A stretch of DNA of 64,000 nucleotides from CAZBDU01 sp964490725 (GCA_964490725.1 CAZBDU010000002.1:62001-126000); one strand, 5' to 3'. Positions 41,995-51,477 are shown, counted from the first letter of the stretch. Notes: generated by a model not told the origin, from the sequence alone. A program made the numbers and translations.

Positions 41995-42707
41995 CGTACT
42001 GCTTGCACGTCCTCCGGGTCCGCTGCGACAATCGCACACGTCGCGATGCCTGCGGATTTCTTCAAGTCCAACGCTACACTCCCGGACCGGAAGCTTCCGC
42101 TTCTGCTCTCGGCCATTTGGGGCAACTCGTATTCAATCCCATGAGACCCGACGGGAAGGAGGTGATGAGCAAGGCCGGAAGCGTTGATGGTCAGAAGGTC
42201 TTCGTATTTCACAATCTCTGGATCGCTTAGCAGGATCCTTTCTCTGGGGCCTGATTTCGGCACCCCCATACAAAGAGCCAAGTCTCCGACTTGCACCGAT
42301 CTTGAAAAGAAAACCCGTTCCGGCACGGTTCCTATCGCAACCACTCCGAAAAACGATTGAATCGTGGGGATATTGTCCTCCGTGCTTCCGTTCATGCAGA
42401 CCTCCGGGTCAAGCCCAAGCCGAGTGAGTTCCTCTCGAATTCCGCCGATCACCTCGTTCCCACCGGACTCTGCAGCCATTCCCAGATTGTCAATGACGAG
42501 GATCGGAGTGGCGCCGGCCGCCATGAGCTCCATCAGAGGGACTCTGATTATCTTCTTGCCCAGCTCGAAATCGTCGATCTTCACCACATCGGCCTTCCTG
42601 GAGCCGGTTCCGCCGAAGGAATCGCAGGCGACCAGGAGCACAAAGGATACTCCCGGCATCCTCACAATGCTGAGATCCCGAAATCTTGAGACCGAAAATG
42701 CAGACAC
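41991..42707 (-). CDS. AIR-synthase-like (PurM superfamily) protein
   Basis: 238 residues from GTG 42707, 11 bp after the LacI gene stop; ATG 42659 would delete the conserved FRDLSIVRMPG start. Visible are LLVACDSFGGTGSRKADVVK (nucleotide-binding Asp-rich segment), RVPLMELMAAGATPILVIDN, CMNGSTEDNIPTIQSFFGVV and HLLPVGSHGIEYELPQMAES. The fold binds ATP and phosphorylates or activates small substrates (PurM, ThiL, SelD, and alpha-ribazole kinase CblS belong to the wider group). Coupled to an ADP-ribosylglycohydrolase, so a nucleoside- or ribosyl-type substrate is plausible but unproven. Confidence 0.68.
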   Translation of the reverse strand: MSAFSVSRFRDLSIVRMPGVSFVLLVACDSFGGTGSRKADVVKIDDFELGKKIIRVPLMELMAAGATPILVIDNLGMAAESGGNEVIGGIREELTRLGLDPEVCMNGSTEDNIPTIQSFFGVVAIGTVPERVFFSRSVQVGDLALCMGVPKSGPRERILLSDPEIVKYEDLLTINASGLAHHLLPVGSHGIEYELPQMAESRSGSFRSGSVALDLKKSAGIATCAIVAADPEDVQAVR

Positions 42708-42718
42708 GTTCTTGGAAT

Positions 42719-43750
42719 TCAGTTTATGTCCCTCACAGACTCCCGCTCCACGATGGTATGGGCAACTGTTACAGACTCCGGCCTGCGCCTCTTTGCGGAA
42801 AGGAGTTCCAAGAGGATCTTTACCGCCTTTTGCGTGCTTTCCACCGGGGACAAGCTGACGCTGGTCAGCGTTGGAGTGGTGACGAGGCAATAGTTGGTGT
42901 TGGTAACGCTGAGTATCGATACGTTTGCGGGAACCTTCACGCCAATGGAGGACAAGCCCTTGAGCAGTCCGATGGCGACATAGTCGGAAACGGCAAATAC
43001 GGCAGTCGCTTTGACCTCACCTATCCTGCGGGCTACGGCGATGGAAGTCGGAATCTCGTTGAGCCGCATGGAGGGCTCTACCAGGATGGTCGACTTCCGC
43101 CGGTCCAATCCATACATCGCCAGACCTTCTTCGTAGCCCCTCGCCCGAAGCGCAGCCGTTCGAAAGTCCCCGTAAGGTATTGTCAAATGGGTGATCTTTC
43201 GGTGGCCTTTGGCAACCAAGTAGCGAACGGCGTCAATGCCAATCTGCTTATGATCGGCAACGACCGACGAGACCCGCCCGGTGTCGACCGCTCGATCAAG
43301 AAAGACAATCGGAATATCGCCAGACAACCCGCTGTAGAGCTCATCAGTGTCATTCAAACCAGCGATGGCAATTATCCCGTCCACCATGAAACCCCGGAAG
43401 GTTTCTACTATTCTCTTTTCCTCCTCGCAGTCGAAATTGTAGCTTCCCAGCAGTATTGTGTAGCCAGAGGTCTTCAGTTCCTCTTCCACGTGACGGACCA
43501 TGCTACTGTAGAAGGGCTCGGTGATATCCGGAACGGTAACCCCGATGACGTTGGTCTTTCTTGTGCGGAGGCCTCTGGCCAAGTGGTTCGCCCTATAGCC
43601 GTACTTCTCGCTGATTTCCCGCACCTTTCTTGCGGTGCTCGGACTTACATACCGATTTCCAGTGAGCGCATTCGACACCGTGGCTTTCGAGAGCTTGAGC
43701 ATTTCGGCGATCTCACCGAGCGTGATGGTGGCTTTCTTTTTCACTGACAC
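42719..43750 (-). CDS. LacI-family transcriptional regulator
   Basis: 343 residues from GTG 43750. HTH TLGEIAEMLKLSKATVSNAL (residues about 10-29), hinge GYRANHLARGLRTRKTNVIG. Effector domain with VTVPDITEPFYSSMVRHVEE, GHRKITHLTIPYGDFRTAAL, ATAVFAVSDYVAIGLLKGLS. It lies inside the CUT1 operon between the glycosidase-like and AIR-synthase-like genes. The perfect double AATCGATT operator at the operon promoter (50745-50766) is its probable target, making this an autoregulated, sugar-induced unit. Confidence 0.9.
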   Translation of the reverse strand: MSVKKKATITLGEIAEMLKLSKATVSNALTGNRYVSPSTARKVREISEKYGYRANHLARGLRTRKTNVIGVTVPDITEPFYSSMVRHVEEELKTSGYTILLGSYNFDCEEEKRIVETFRGFMVDGIIAIAGLNDTDELYSGLSGDIPIVFLDRAVDTGRVSSVVADHKQIGIDAVRYLVAKGHRKITHLTIPYGDFRTAALRARGYEEGLAMYGLDRRKSTILVEPSMRLNEIPTSIAVARRIGEVKATAVFAVSDYVAIGLLKGLSSIGVKVPANVSILSVTNTNYCLVTTPTLTSVSLSPVESTQKAVKILLELLSAKRRRPESVTVAHTIVERESVRDIN

Positions 43751-43792
43751 CTCTTGGGCGGCGGTCTGCCCTTGAAATCTTCCATGATGGCC

Positions 43793-46700
43793 CTACATCC
43801 AGTCCGGCTTCAACCCTCCGACCGCCACCTCGATCTGGCGCATGGTACGATGATGCTTGGACTTAGTCTCCTGCAAAAGTGTTCCGGGATGCAATACCAC
43901 TTCCAGTATGTGCTCACCCTGTCTCCCCCTGTAGAACATCATCTGATCCCTGCCGCCGTCGAAGTGAAGCGGAAACGGATTCTCGAGGAAAAAGGTAGTT
44001 TGCGGTAATGATATCTTCACTCCCACCTCGATCGGAGCTGACTCGCGCGCCTCCGCCTCGATCACGAGTTTCCGGATGAATTCGGTGCACTGAAAGCCCG
44101 TCAGAGTACGTACGAAGTCGCCTTGTCCTTCGAAGACTCGAACGTATTCCGGTGTTTCAGGGGTAAAACCGGAAGGGCTACATGCCGGCTCGCCAAAGCG
44201 CAACTCTCCGACTGTTCGTTCTCCGTCTGCGATGTAGCAGGGAACTGGACTCGCAAGGGTGACTTGGACCATGGCCGGCTCAGGAGCTGTCCCCAGCTCC
44301 TGCACAACCCTCACGTCTCTCATCGTCGCATTGTACTCGTATAGCGGTATGAAGCTGTGTTCCTTCCAATCTCGATACCGTCTGTACAGGTGATCTGAAC
44401 GGTTCTTCAATAGATCGACGAACGTCGCGGCGTTGCCAGCCACCGTCTCGACGGGGTCAACCTTCAACACATAGCAGTATCCGCGGGGGTGATGACGTTC
44501 GTAGATCGAGAGGTTGTCCTTCCTCAGCACCAGCGCTCCAACGGTGCATACTTGAGGTGCTCTTTCGGCGCAATCGGTCGCAATGAGGGCTCCTTCAAAG
44601 GAAGGGGTCCTGAGCAGAGGAAGATTCTTGCCGTTCGCCAGCATCACCTGCTTCCAGATCTCATACAGAATACGCCTGTGAAGCGGATCTGCATCACCAC
44701 TGCAGAGCAACGCAGCTCTCCCTTCCAAGTCGTTGATGGCGTCGTCCAGGAACACGTACGGATCGGTTCGGATTGCTCGAGACAAAGAGGCGTTTGTTTT
44801 GCCGGCCTCAACCGTGCACCTGAAGTCCGCGCGATCCCTGCTCTTGGTTGTTTGGACGGGTATGCGGAAACAGCCGAAACCGTCGCTTTGGGCAGCTATG
44901 GACCCGTTGCCGCCGACGGTGCAGGACACCGGACCCTCATAAGGCGCACCCGAGGATGTCGATGCCCGACCGCAAACATGATAGTGGGCGCCAGGTTCGA
45001 GGAACTCAACCTTCTGGAAAGACCGGTTGACCAGTACAAGCTCTATCTGAAGCGAAGAATCGTCCGAAGAACTCCGCGAAAGAGACCAGCTTCTTCCTCC
45101 CGATTCCATGCGCCGCACGAGACTGCCTTCGACAACATCCTGTCGATAGCGGGCTGTGGTGCCGTCCAGCCGCACAGCTAGATCCAGGGTCCCCAGGTAC
45201 TCTCCTCCAGTCGCCACGGGGCCGCCCTTTTCCAGCTTGAAGCACAGCGGTTCTCCGGAAATCTCGGGGAGAAAAGAGCCCACCGGCTTGACGATGGCTC
45301 CAAACCGATACAGTTCTACACGGAGAGGCTTGTTGGCCTTGAGTATCTCCTTTCCATTCTTGCTCAAGAGCATCTCCGACCGGGACACCCTCAGATCATA
45401 CGAGTCGCCCTGAATCGGAAAGCCATCGATGCTGAGCTCATGCATTGAATCTAGGAGATGAGGAGCGACTTCGATGCCTAGGCCTCTGGCGTGGTCTCTC
45501 ACTGGTTTCAGACCAAACAGATAGTGGTACATTCCCTCCAGGATGCTGGCGCTGTCCCACAATCGCAACCGTTCGTTGCTGATCCGGGTGTCATAGATAT
45601 CGTAGAACTCGAAAAACGTTCCCGTACAGCTGGCAAGTCGCAGCAACGACTCGAGGCAAACACCTGCGGGAGCTCCTTCCAGTTCCGCCAAGCAATAAAG
45701 CATGAAGCCGATAGTGTTTCCGGGAATCAGGTAGAAATTGGGATCGCATCGGAGGAGCCCGTCTCTGTAGTTGTTGTCCCATGCGTCCAGTACTCCCTTG
45801 CGCACCACCGGGTCAGAGGCGTCCGAAAACCCGAGAATGAGCGGCCGGGTGAGGATGTTCGTGACTATCTTGCCATCCAGGGTTCCATCTTTGGAACGGT
45901 AGTGTACGAAGCGTCCTGCGCGGACAAGAAAGTCGGTGATCGCCTTGCGGCTGGTTTTCGCCTGCTTTCGAAACTCTGCGATTTCGTCAGCGGCCGGGTC
46001 TTTGGCCGACAGGAGCTCCGCCGCAAACTCGAGGGCGCAGACGCTGGCGAACGTATTGTCGGCGTTTTCGGCCCAGGGATCGGTCACTGTGGCAAACCTG
46101 TAGGTCTCTGAGCCGCAGAGCGGCTGCAAACCGTCGGCAGAGAACGATAACTTCTTCACCGTAGCCGTTGCCATTTCGGACAGCCTCGACAACGCGGCCT
46201 CGTCGTTTGTGTAGGCGTGATAGTCGCGAAGCATCAGAGCCAAGAGGGAAGGGCCTTCCGTTCTGAGGTTCCAGATGTCCACCCGACCTGTATCCTGGAA
46301 GGGGTAATGCTCGCATATGCCGTCCGACTTCCACTTCTCGTAGAAGAATCTAAGGTTCTTGTATGCCTCCTCCGGTTTTCCCATCTTCAACAGGGTGCGG
46401 CCCAGATAGTAATTGTCGCGAATCCACGACCGAAATCCGAAGAAATTCATGGATGTAGAGAATCCACCGCTATGCAGTTGGTGAGTCTTGATCAGCACCC
46501 TTATGCTGTCCATCAGGTGATCCATCTGGACCGACGAGGTGCTGATCTTGGGTCTACTCGACCATTGTTTCCAGGAAGACAACGTGCTCCTGAAAAGGCC
46601 CAACGAGCCCTCTTTGCGCAACCTGTCCTCACACGCTCGAGTCTCGGCGGTCTCGCGGCCCGTGATCATGTACAGGACGACATATCGTTCCTCATCCGGA

Positions 46701-47596
46701 CCCAATTCACTCAGATCGTGTCTCAGACAAAGGTCACGGGCCAGCTCGACGGTGCTGCCCGTCGGCAAGCGCGTGGTACGCTCCAAGCGCGAGCCTTCAT
46801 ACGGATCGTAGGACGAGTATTTCAACATCGGGTCGAAGTTGGACGTAAACCGCCTTTCAGAGGGCGTTCCCGACAGACGAGTGATCTCATCCCAAAGCAG
46901 ACCCCCTCCTTCCATTCCCCGCATCTCAGCGGACCCTTCCCCCATGGAACATACACGCAATACAGCTGTTCCAAACGACGCCTCGAATCCCGTGCCGGTT
47001 ATCCTGACAGTGGGCAGTGATTGTATTTCCTTGTTGAATCCGAAGTAGGACAGCACCCTTATCCGTCTCTTTGCTGAACCCCCATTCCTGACCCTAATGG
47101 CCCGTATCAAGGCAGGAACAACAGGAGCCACAGGACAGAAATTGATCGTGTTGAGCTCGATCTCCTGCACAGCCATCGATGCATTCACCACTCCCGTGCC
47201 GAGAACACGGCGGGATCTTCGTGTTCTCGTTTGATCGGGCCGTAACGTTCTTCCATCGATCTGCATCAAGAGGTCATGAAATGGAAAGGGGGAAGTGTAA
47301 TTACCGCCGTAGGCGTAGGGCTCTCTGGCAATTCTGTGCGAATAGTCGGGTCCGTAGAGCTGGCTGACTGATGTCGTCCAGACTCTGTCTTTGTAGTTGC
47401 GCACCGAGAGAGTGGCAAACGTTTTTCCGTTGGCAACGGCAAAGCCGTCCATTCTCTTGGGGATGATCCTCCCACTTCTTCTCTCATGATTTCGGGGTAT
47501 GTCCATGGAGCCCGGCAGATCGAATACTTGATGGACGTTGTAGGCTTCACCGTCTGCGATGGCGAAGATCTCTGCTAGCTGTTGCTTTTCCGTCAT
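43793..47596 (-). CDS. Large six-hairpin-glycosidase-like protein (putative cytoplasmic glycoside hydrolase or phosphorylase)
   Basis: 1267 residues, no signal peptide. The N-terminal approximately 300 residues look beta-rich (super-sandwich-like: RMDGFAVANGKTFATLSVRN, RVLSYFGFNKEIQSLPTVRI). Residues about 355-760 have helical-barrel features: GGFSTSMNFFGFRSWIRDNY, MGKPEEAYKNLRFFYEKWKS, HYPFQDTGRVDIWNLRTEGP. The tail is a beta-domain region. This is the layout of GH15/GH65/GH63-type enzymes, but I cannot assign a CAZy family. RDNY and WNLRTEGP are candidate active-site segments. Directly downstream of CUT1 permeases (18 bp), so it likely processes the imported oligosaccharide. Confidence 0.72.
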   Translation of the reverse strand: MTEKQQLAEIFAIADGEAYNVHQVFDLPGSMDIPRNHERRSGRIIPKRMDGFAVANGKTFATLSVRNYKDRVWTTSVSQLYGPDYSHRIAREPYAYGGNYTSPFPFHDLLMQIDGRTLRPDQTRTRRSRRVLGTGVVNASMAVQEIELNTINFCPVAPVVPALIRAIRVRNGGSAKRRIRVLSYFGFNKEIQSLPTVRITGTGFEASFGTAVLRVCSMGEGSAEMRGMEGGGLLWDEITRLSGTPSERRFTSNFDPMLKYSSYDPYEGSRLERTTRLPTGSTVELARDLCLRHDLSELGPDEERYVVLYMITGRETAETRACEDRLRKEGSLGLFRSTLSSWKQWSSRPKISTSSVQMDHLMDSIRVLIKTHQLHSGGFSTSMNFFGFRSWIRDNYYLGRTLLKMGKPEEAYKNLRFFYEKWKSDGICEHYPFQDTGRVDIWNLRTEGPSLLALMLRDYHAYTNDEAALSRLSEMATATVKKLSFSADGLQPLCGSETYRFATVTDPWAENADNTFASVCALEFAAELLSAKDPAADEIAEFRKQAKTSRKAITDFLVRAGRFVHYRSKDGTLDGKIVTNILTRPLILGFSDASDPVVRKGVLDAWDNNYRDGLLRCDPNFYLIPGNTIGFMLYCLAELEGAPAGVCLESLLRLASCTGTFFEFYDIYDTRISNERLRLWDSASILEGMYHYLFGLKPVRDHARGLGIEVAPHLLDSMHELSIDGFPIQGDSYDLRVSRSEMLLSKNGKEILKANKPLRVELYRFGAIVKPVGSFLPEISGEPLCFKLEKGGPVATGGEYLGTLDLAVRLDGTTARYRQDVVEGSLVRRMESGGRSWSLSRSSSDDSSLQIELVLVNRSFQKVEFLEPGAHYHVCGRASTSSGAPYEGPVSCTVGGNGSIAAQSDGFGCFRIPVQTTKSRDRADFRCTVEAGKTNASLSRAIRTDPYVFLDDAINDLEGRAALLCSGDADPLHRRILYEIWKQVMLANGKNLPLLRTPSFEGALIATDCAERAPQVCTVGALVLRKDNLSIYERHHPRGYCYVLKVDPVETVAGNAATFVDLLKNRSDHLYRRYRDWKEHSFIPLYEYNATMRDVRVVQELGTAPEPAMVQVTLASPVPCYIADGERTVGELRFGEPACSPSGFTPETPEYVRVFEGQGDFVRTLTGFQCTEFIRKLVIEAEARESAPIEVGVKISLPQTTFFLENPFPLHFDGGRDQMMFYRGRQGEHILEVVLHPGTLLQETKSKHHRTMRQIEVAVGGLKPDWM

Positions 47597-47614
47597 GCTG
47601 ATCTGGTCCTCGAG

Positions 47615-48457
47615 TCAGTACTTCACGCTCCCAGCCCTGATTCCTTGAATCACATATCTTTGCAGGAAGACGAAGATCATGATGGTGGGTATGGCAGCGA
47701 GCGTGGCTCCCGCCATGATCCAATCCCACCTCGTTTCATGAGCACTCCGGAAGGTGGCAAGTCCGACTGTGACGACGCGCATCTTCTCCTCAGACGTGAT
47801 TATCAGTGGCCAAATGAAGCTGTTGTAGTTTTTGATGAAGAAGAGAACTGCTCCGATGGAGATGATCGGCTTCGAAAGCGGCAAGAAGACCCTCGACCAT
47901 ATCTGAAACGTGGCACAGCCGTCCAGGGTAGCCGCGTCTTCCAGATCCTTTGGCACCGTGAGATAGTACTGTCGGAAGAGAAAGATGCCGAAAGCATGGA
48001 AGAGCGGAGGCCAGATTAGGCCGGCATAGGTGTTCACCCATCCGAAGGCTCGTACCAGCATGAACAGCGGCACGATCAGGGCGGTAAAAGGGATCATCAT
48101 CGTGCCCAGCACACCGACAAAGATCGCATCTCGCCCGGGAAACCGCAGGCGCGCGAAGGAGAATGCTGCCATGGAATGAATGAAAATCGCTACGACGGTA
48201 ATGGAGGTGGAGACAAAAAACGAATTGAATACGTAGCGGCCAAAGGGCGACTGCGCGAAAAGGGATCGGATATTGTCGAGTGTTGGCCGTCGTGGGAGAA
48301 TTGCGGGAGGAAACACGAATATGTCTTTTAGCTCCTTGAAGGCATTGGAAAACAGCCACAGCACCGGAAAGAAGACTATGAATCCGATGAAAACGGCCAC
48401 CAGGAAGTAGCCGAAGGAGGCCATCTTCTGCCGATATCTAGTCAATTCTCCCACCAC
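47615..48457 (-). CDS. CUT1-family sugar ABC permease (MalG type)
   Basis: 280 residues, six transmembrane segments beginning FGYFLVAVFIGFIVFFPVLW. EAA motif DLEDAATLDGCATFQIWSRV and the C-terminal cytoplasmic end VIQGIRAGSVKY are typical MalG. The GTG at 48457 overlaps the MalF gene by 20 bp; ATG 48424 (MASFGYFL) is an alternative start. Partner of the permease at 48438-49343. No ATPase gene accompanies this system; a shared MsmK/MalK-type ATPase encoded elsewhere is expected. Confidence 0.9.
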   Translation of the reverse strand: MVGELTRYRQKMASFGYFLVAVFIGFIVFFPVLWLFSNAFKELKDIFVFPPAILPRRPTLDNIRSLFAQSPFGRYVFNSFFVSTSITVVAIFIHSMAAFSFARLRFPGRDAIFVGVLGTMMIPFTALIVPLFMLVRAFGWVNTYAGLIWPPLFHAFGIFLFRQYYLTVPKDLEDAATLDGCATFQIWSRVFLPLSKPIISIGAVLFFIKNYNSFIWPLIITSEEKMRVVTVGLATFRSAHETRWDWIMAGATLAAIPTIMIFVFLQRYVIQGIRAGSVKY

Positions 48458-49343
48458 GCATCGACTTGATCTGCAGAAGCGACAAGGTGAATATGATCAA
48501 GAACAGGAGGACAGACATGGCAGAGGAATACCCGAAATCCAGGAACTTGAACGCCTTTTCGTAGATATAGAAAACGGTGACGTACGTGGCGTAGTCAGGC
48601 CCTCCGCGGGTCATGATGTAGATCTGGTCAAATACCTGGAAGGAGTATACGGTCAGCATGACCAGGACGAACAGGAGGATGGGTCGGAGTAGAGGGAGCG
48701 TGATACGAAAGAATGAGCTCAAGTTCCCAGCTCCGTCGATCCACGCGGCCTCGTAGTATTCGCGCGGAATATCGTTCAAACCAGCAAGGAACAGGGCCAT
48801 GTAGTAGCCGAGGTACCACCAGACATTAACAATCGCGATGCTAAGCAGCGCCGTGCCCTTGGCGCCCAGCCATTGCGGCCCTTCCACTCCGAGGGAACGG
48901 AGCAACAAATTGACTATTCCGTTCATCGGATTCAGGATGAGTGACCAGACCAGGGAGATGACAACCAGCGAGAGCATGTACGGCATGAAGTAGACTGTTC
49001 GAAACAACTTCTTCAAAGGGAACATCTTGCTGCTGACGAACAAGGCGAGGAGCAATGACAGAACCACCAGCGTGGGAATAAACAAAGCCAGGTATTTGAG
49101 GATAACGACCAGGGAGTGCCACCACAGCTCGTCTGAGAGTACGGAACTGTAGTTCTGCAGCCCGATGAAATGATAGTTGAAGACACTTTTCCATTTGAAG
49201 AAGCTTATGTACAGCGCGTAGAAGATGGGAAGGACGAGAAACACGAACAGCCCGAGTACGTCCGGAGCGATCAAGAGATAGGCTGTTATGGTTCTCTCCT
49301 TCTTGCTGATTGCCCTTCTCAATCTCGTTAGCAAGTGTGCCAT
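48438..49343 (-). CDS. CUT1-family sugar ABC permease (MalF type)
   Basis: 301 residues from ATG 49343. Six to seven hydrophobic segments (TAYLLIAPDVLGLFVFLVLP at the N-terminus), EAA loop IPREYYEAAWIDGAGNLSSF, and FDQIYIMTRGGPDYATYVTV near the C-terminus, a hallmark of MalF/UgpA-type permeases. Lies 72 bp downstream of its binding-protein gene. Confidence 0.92.
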   Translation of the reverse strand: MAHLLTRLRRAISKKERTITAYLLIAPDVLGLFVFLVLPIFYALYISFFKWKSVFNYHFIGLQNYSSVLSDELWWHSLVVILKYLALFIPTLVVLSLLLALFVSSKMFPLKKLFRTVYFMPYMLSLVVISLVWSLILNPMNGIVNLLLRSLGVEGPQWLGAKGTALLSIAIVNVWWYLGYYMALFLAGLNDIPREYYEAAWIDGAGNLSSFFRITLPLLRPILLFVLVMLTVYSFQVFDQIYIMTRGGPDYATYVTVFYIYEKAFKFLDFGYSSAMSVLLFLIIFTLSLLQIKSMRGGRID

Positions 49344-49415
49344 GACTGTGTAGTGAATAGGAGGGAGAACACGAAGACGTCGGTTCCCCCTCCGTAAGCC
49401 TTATTGGAGCTATGA

Positions 49416-50726
49416 CTAGGGACGTGGCCCCTTGTAGGTACTGAGAAACTCCGCCAGCTGCGCTTGAGCCTTGTCCGCGGCATTCTTGCCCGTCACACCG
49501 CCGAACATTACGGATTGAAGGGCATCGATGAGGATCTGGCTGACCTCTGTGGGAAAGAGGGGCTCGGCCAACGCAACCGGCATGATAGTATCTCGGAAGA
49601 AGCTGTTGGGCATCTGCGATGCCTGGGGGGCTTTTTCGTTTGCGGAGATGCGCGGTGAAATCTTCGAATTGACACCGTAGTTCCAATCGATAGGCACGCT
49701 GACGTCTTCAGAGGCAAACAACGTTGTAACGAACCTGGCAGCTTCCTCTGCATGTTTGGATTGCTTGTTTGCCACAACCACCATACCACCGGCCACAGAT
49801 ATCGACTTCTTTCCCTCCGGGTGTGGCAAGGGGGCAAGAGCGACCGGGAATTCCGGGGCGGCTCTTACGAGCCGGGCATACGCCCAGTTTCCGCACACCT
49901 GCATTGAAGTCTTCTCGTTGATGAACTCATTGACAGCCCAGGTGCCCTCTTCTGTCACTGTGGGAGATATCTTGTACTTGTTTACGAAATCACCCCACAA
50001 CTGCAGTGCATTCGATGCAGCATCGCCCTGGAAGAGCGGCTTCTGCCAATGAGCGTCGAATACACTTCCTCCGCCCTGCCAGAGAAACGGATACCAGGTG
50101 AAAATCTGGTAGACCCCCGGCCTTGTTTCCACATACAGTCCGGCACGATTCGGGGTCTTGAGCTTCTGCCCGGCGCGAACGAGCTCTGCCCATGTCTCGG
50201 GCACCTGGAGCCCCGAGTTCTGCAAATGCTTTTTGTTGTAGTAGAGGGCAAGCGGAGATTTCTCAACCGGGATTGCCACTATATGCCCTTCGAACGTCAC
50301 GGCTTCCAGGGAACCCGGGTAGAAGTCCTTCCGAACACTCTCCGGTATGTAGGACTCCAAAGGCATCAACACGTCGTTCTGAAGCAACTGGAGCACGTAG
50401 CCCGGCGACGGCCAAAACACATCCGGAAGGGTGCCGGACGCCAGGGCCGTTGGCAACTTGTCTCCCAGAAACTGGTCGAAGGGCACGGTGGCCAGCTCGA
50501 CCTTGACGTTCGGGTTCTTCTGCTGGTACTCCTCGCACCAGGCCCGCACCGCATCGTCGATCTTCTTGTCGCCCGCCGCTTCCTTCCAGAACTCTAACTT
50601 AATGGGCTGCCGCGGTTGGCCCTTCGCGGCTTCTTGTCCTCCACCGGCCAGCGCGGCTGCGGCCGGGAAGATCAGCAGTACGATGAGTGCGAAGAGCACG
50701 ATTGTCTTGTGTCCTGGTACCTTCAC
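49416..50726 (-). CDS. CUT1-family extracellular sugar-binding protein
   Basis: 436 residues from GTG 50726 with AAGGAGGAAA upstream. Signal peptide (IVLFALIVLLIFPAAAALA) followed by GGGQEAAKGQ, a spirochaete-like mature start. Family SBP_bac_1 features: IKLEFWKEAAGDKKIDDAVR, LPTALASGTLPDVFWPSPGY, MPLESYIPESVRKDFYPGSL, and NKKHLQNSGLQVPETWAELV. First gene of the operon under the double-AATCGATT operator. Binds an oligosaccharide or sugar-derivative in the periplasm and delivers it to the MalF/MalG-type permeases. Confidence 0.92.
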   Translation of the reverse strand: MKVPGHKTIVLFALIVLLIFPAAAALAGGGQEAAKGQPRQPIKLEFWKEAAGDKKIDDAVRAWCEEYQQKNPNVKVELATVPFDQFLGDKLPTALASGTLPDVFWPSPGYVLQLLQNDVLMPLESYIPESVRKDFYPGSLEAVTFEGHIVAIPVEKSPLALYYNKKHLQNSGLQVPETWAELVRAGQKLKTPNRAGLYVETRPGVYQIFTWYPFLWQGGGSVFDAHWQKPLFQGDAASNALQLWGDFVNKYKISPTVTEEGTWAVNEFINEKTSMQVCGNWAYARLVRAAPEFPVALAPLPHPEGKKSISVAGGMVVVANKQSKHAEEAARFVTTLFASEDVSVPIDWNYGVNSKISPRISANEKAPQASQMPNSFFRDTIMPVALAEPLFPTEVSQILIDALQSVMFGGVTGKNAADKAQAQLAEFLSTYKGPRP

Positions 50727-50744
50727 TTTCTTTCCTCCTTGCTA

Positions 50745-50766
50745 AATCGATTTATATAAATCGATT
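50745..50766. promoter_or_regulatory. Perfect palindromic operator: two AATCGATT boxes separated by TATATA
   Basis: The 22-bp sequence is its own reverse complement and consists of two self-palindromic AATCGATT boxes 14 bp apart centre to centre. Boxes with a central CG are typical of LacI-family operators. It overlaps the -10 edge and the predicted transcript start of the CUT1 operon, so binding would block initiation. Confidence 0.75.
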
Positions 50767-50791
50767 CTACCATGGTTGCTGCACTTGTCAA
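50764..50791 (-). promoter_or_regulatory. Promoter of the CUT1 operon
   Basis: On the minus strand a perfect TTGACA (50786-50791) and TAGAAT (50764-50769) are separated by 16 bp, about 38 bp upstream of the binding-protein start and partly inside the operator. Confidence 0.75.
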
Positions 50792-50859
50792 GCGTTTTCG
50801 GGGCCAAAATGAGGGAGGAGCACCCGCAATGTTCGTATTGGCCCACACGGTCCGATTGT

Positions 50860-51340
50860 TCACCCACTGTTCGCCTCCCCGCGGCCTTCTCTCTTGCCGA
50901 TGTAGGAGTCCCTATTCACCAGCGGCAAGGATTGCCCTGATCTGGGACGCAGCTGCTCAATCAGGGTCTGGAAGGCCGGCAGACCTGGAACCAGCGGCCC
51001 CAGCCACTTGACCCACGTCCTCTCCACATAGACCAGCATGCCGCCGTGGAAGAAATCCTGAGGGCCCTCGAACGAAACGTTGCGAACTTCACACTTCTTT
51101 CGGAGGAGCGTGCCGAAATCGGTAAGATCTATCCGGCTCTTGTATGTTGTCAGTACGCGCCACAGGTCGTAGTAGTCGCGGCTCGCGAGCCGTTCCAGCC
51201 TCGCTGCTGGCGCTTCTCGACATGCTGGAGGATCGCCGTCAGCTTCTCAGCGACGCTTTCTTCGAGCGCGTACACGGAGATCTCGATATCCAGCGGCTCG
51301 CCATACTCGTGGATGACCTTGCGCCTTTCCGGCCGGCCTC
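50860..51340 (-). pseudogene. AbiEii-type nucleotidyltransferase toxin remnant
   Basis: The minus strand encodes, in two frames, the C-terminal region of an AbiEii/AbiGii toxin. Upstream frame: VIHEYGEPLDIEISVYALEE, SVAEKLTAILQHVEKRQQRG. After a frameshift near 51190: LERLASRDYYDLWRVLTTYK, FGTLLRKKCEVRNVSFEGPQ, FFHGGMLVYVERTWVKWLGP, ending at a TGA at 50860-50862. The AEKL and RDxYDLW motifs are diagnostic. The N-terminal nucleotidyltransferase motif (GGT...D) and the AbiEi antitoxin are missing. The gap from 51341 to 51477 has no gene. Confidence 0.68.
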
Positions 51341-51477
51341 AGCACAGCGGGGCCGGAATGTAGCGCCAAGAAACGTGATTCCTTCTGCAATAAGTAATTG
51401 AACCAGAGAGCGCTGCGTGGTAGAATTGTGGTGTCCATTTCGGGAGGGGATGCCGATCCCAAATGCGGCGGACAGCC

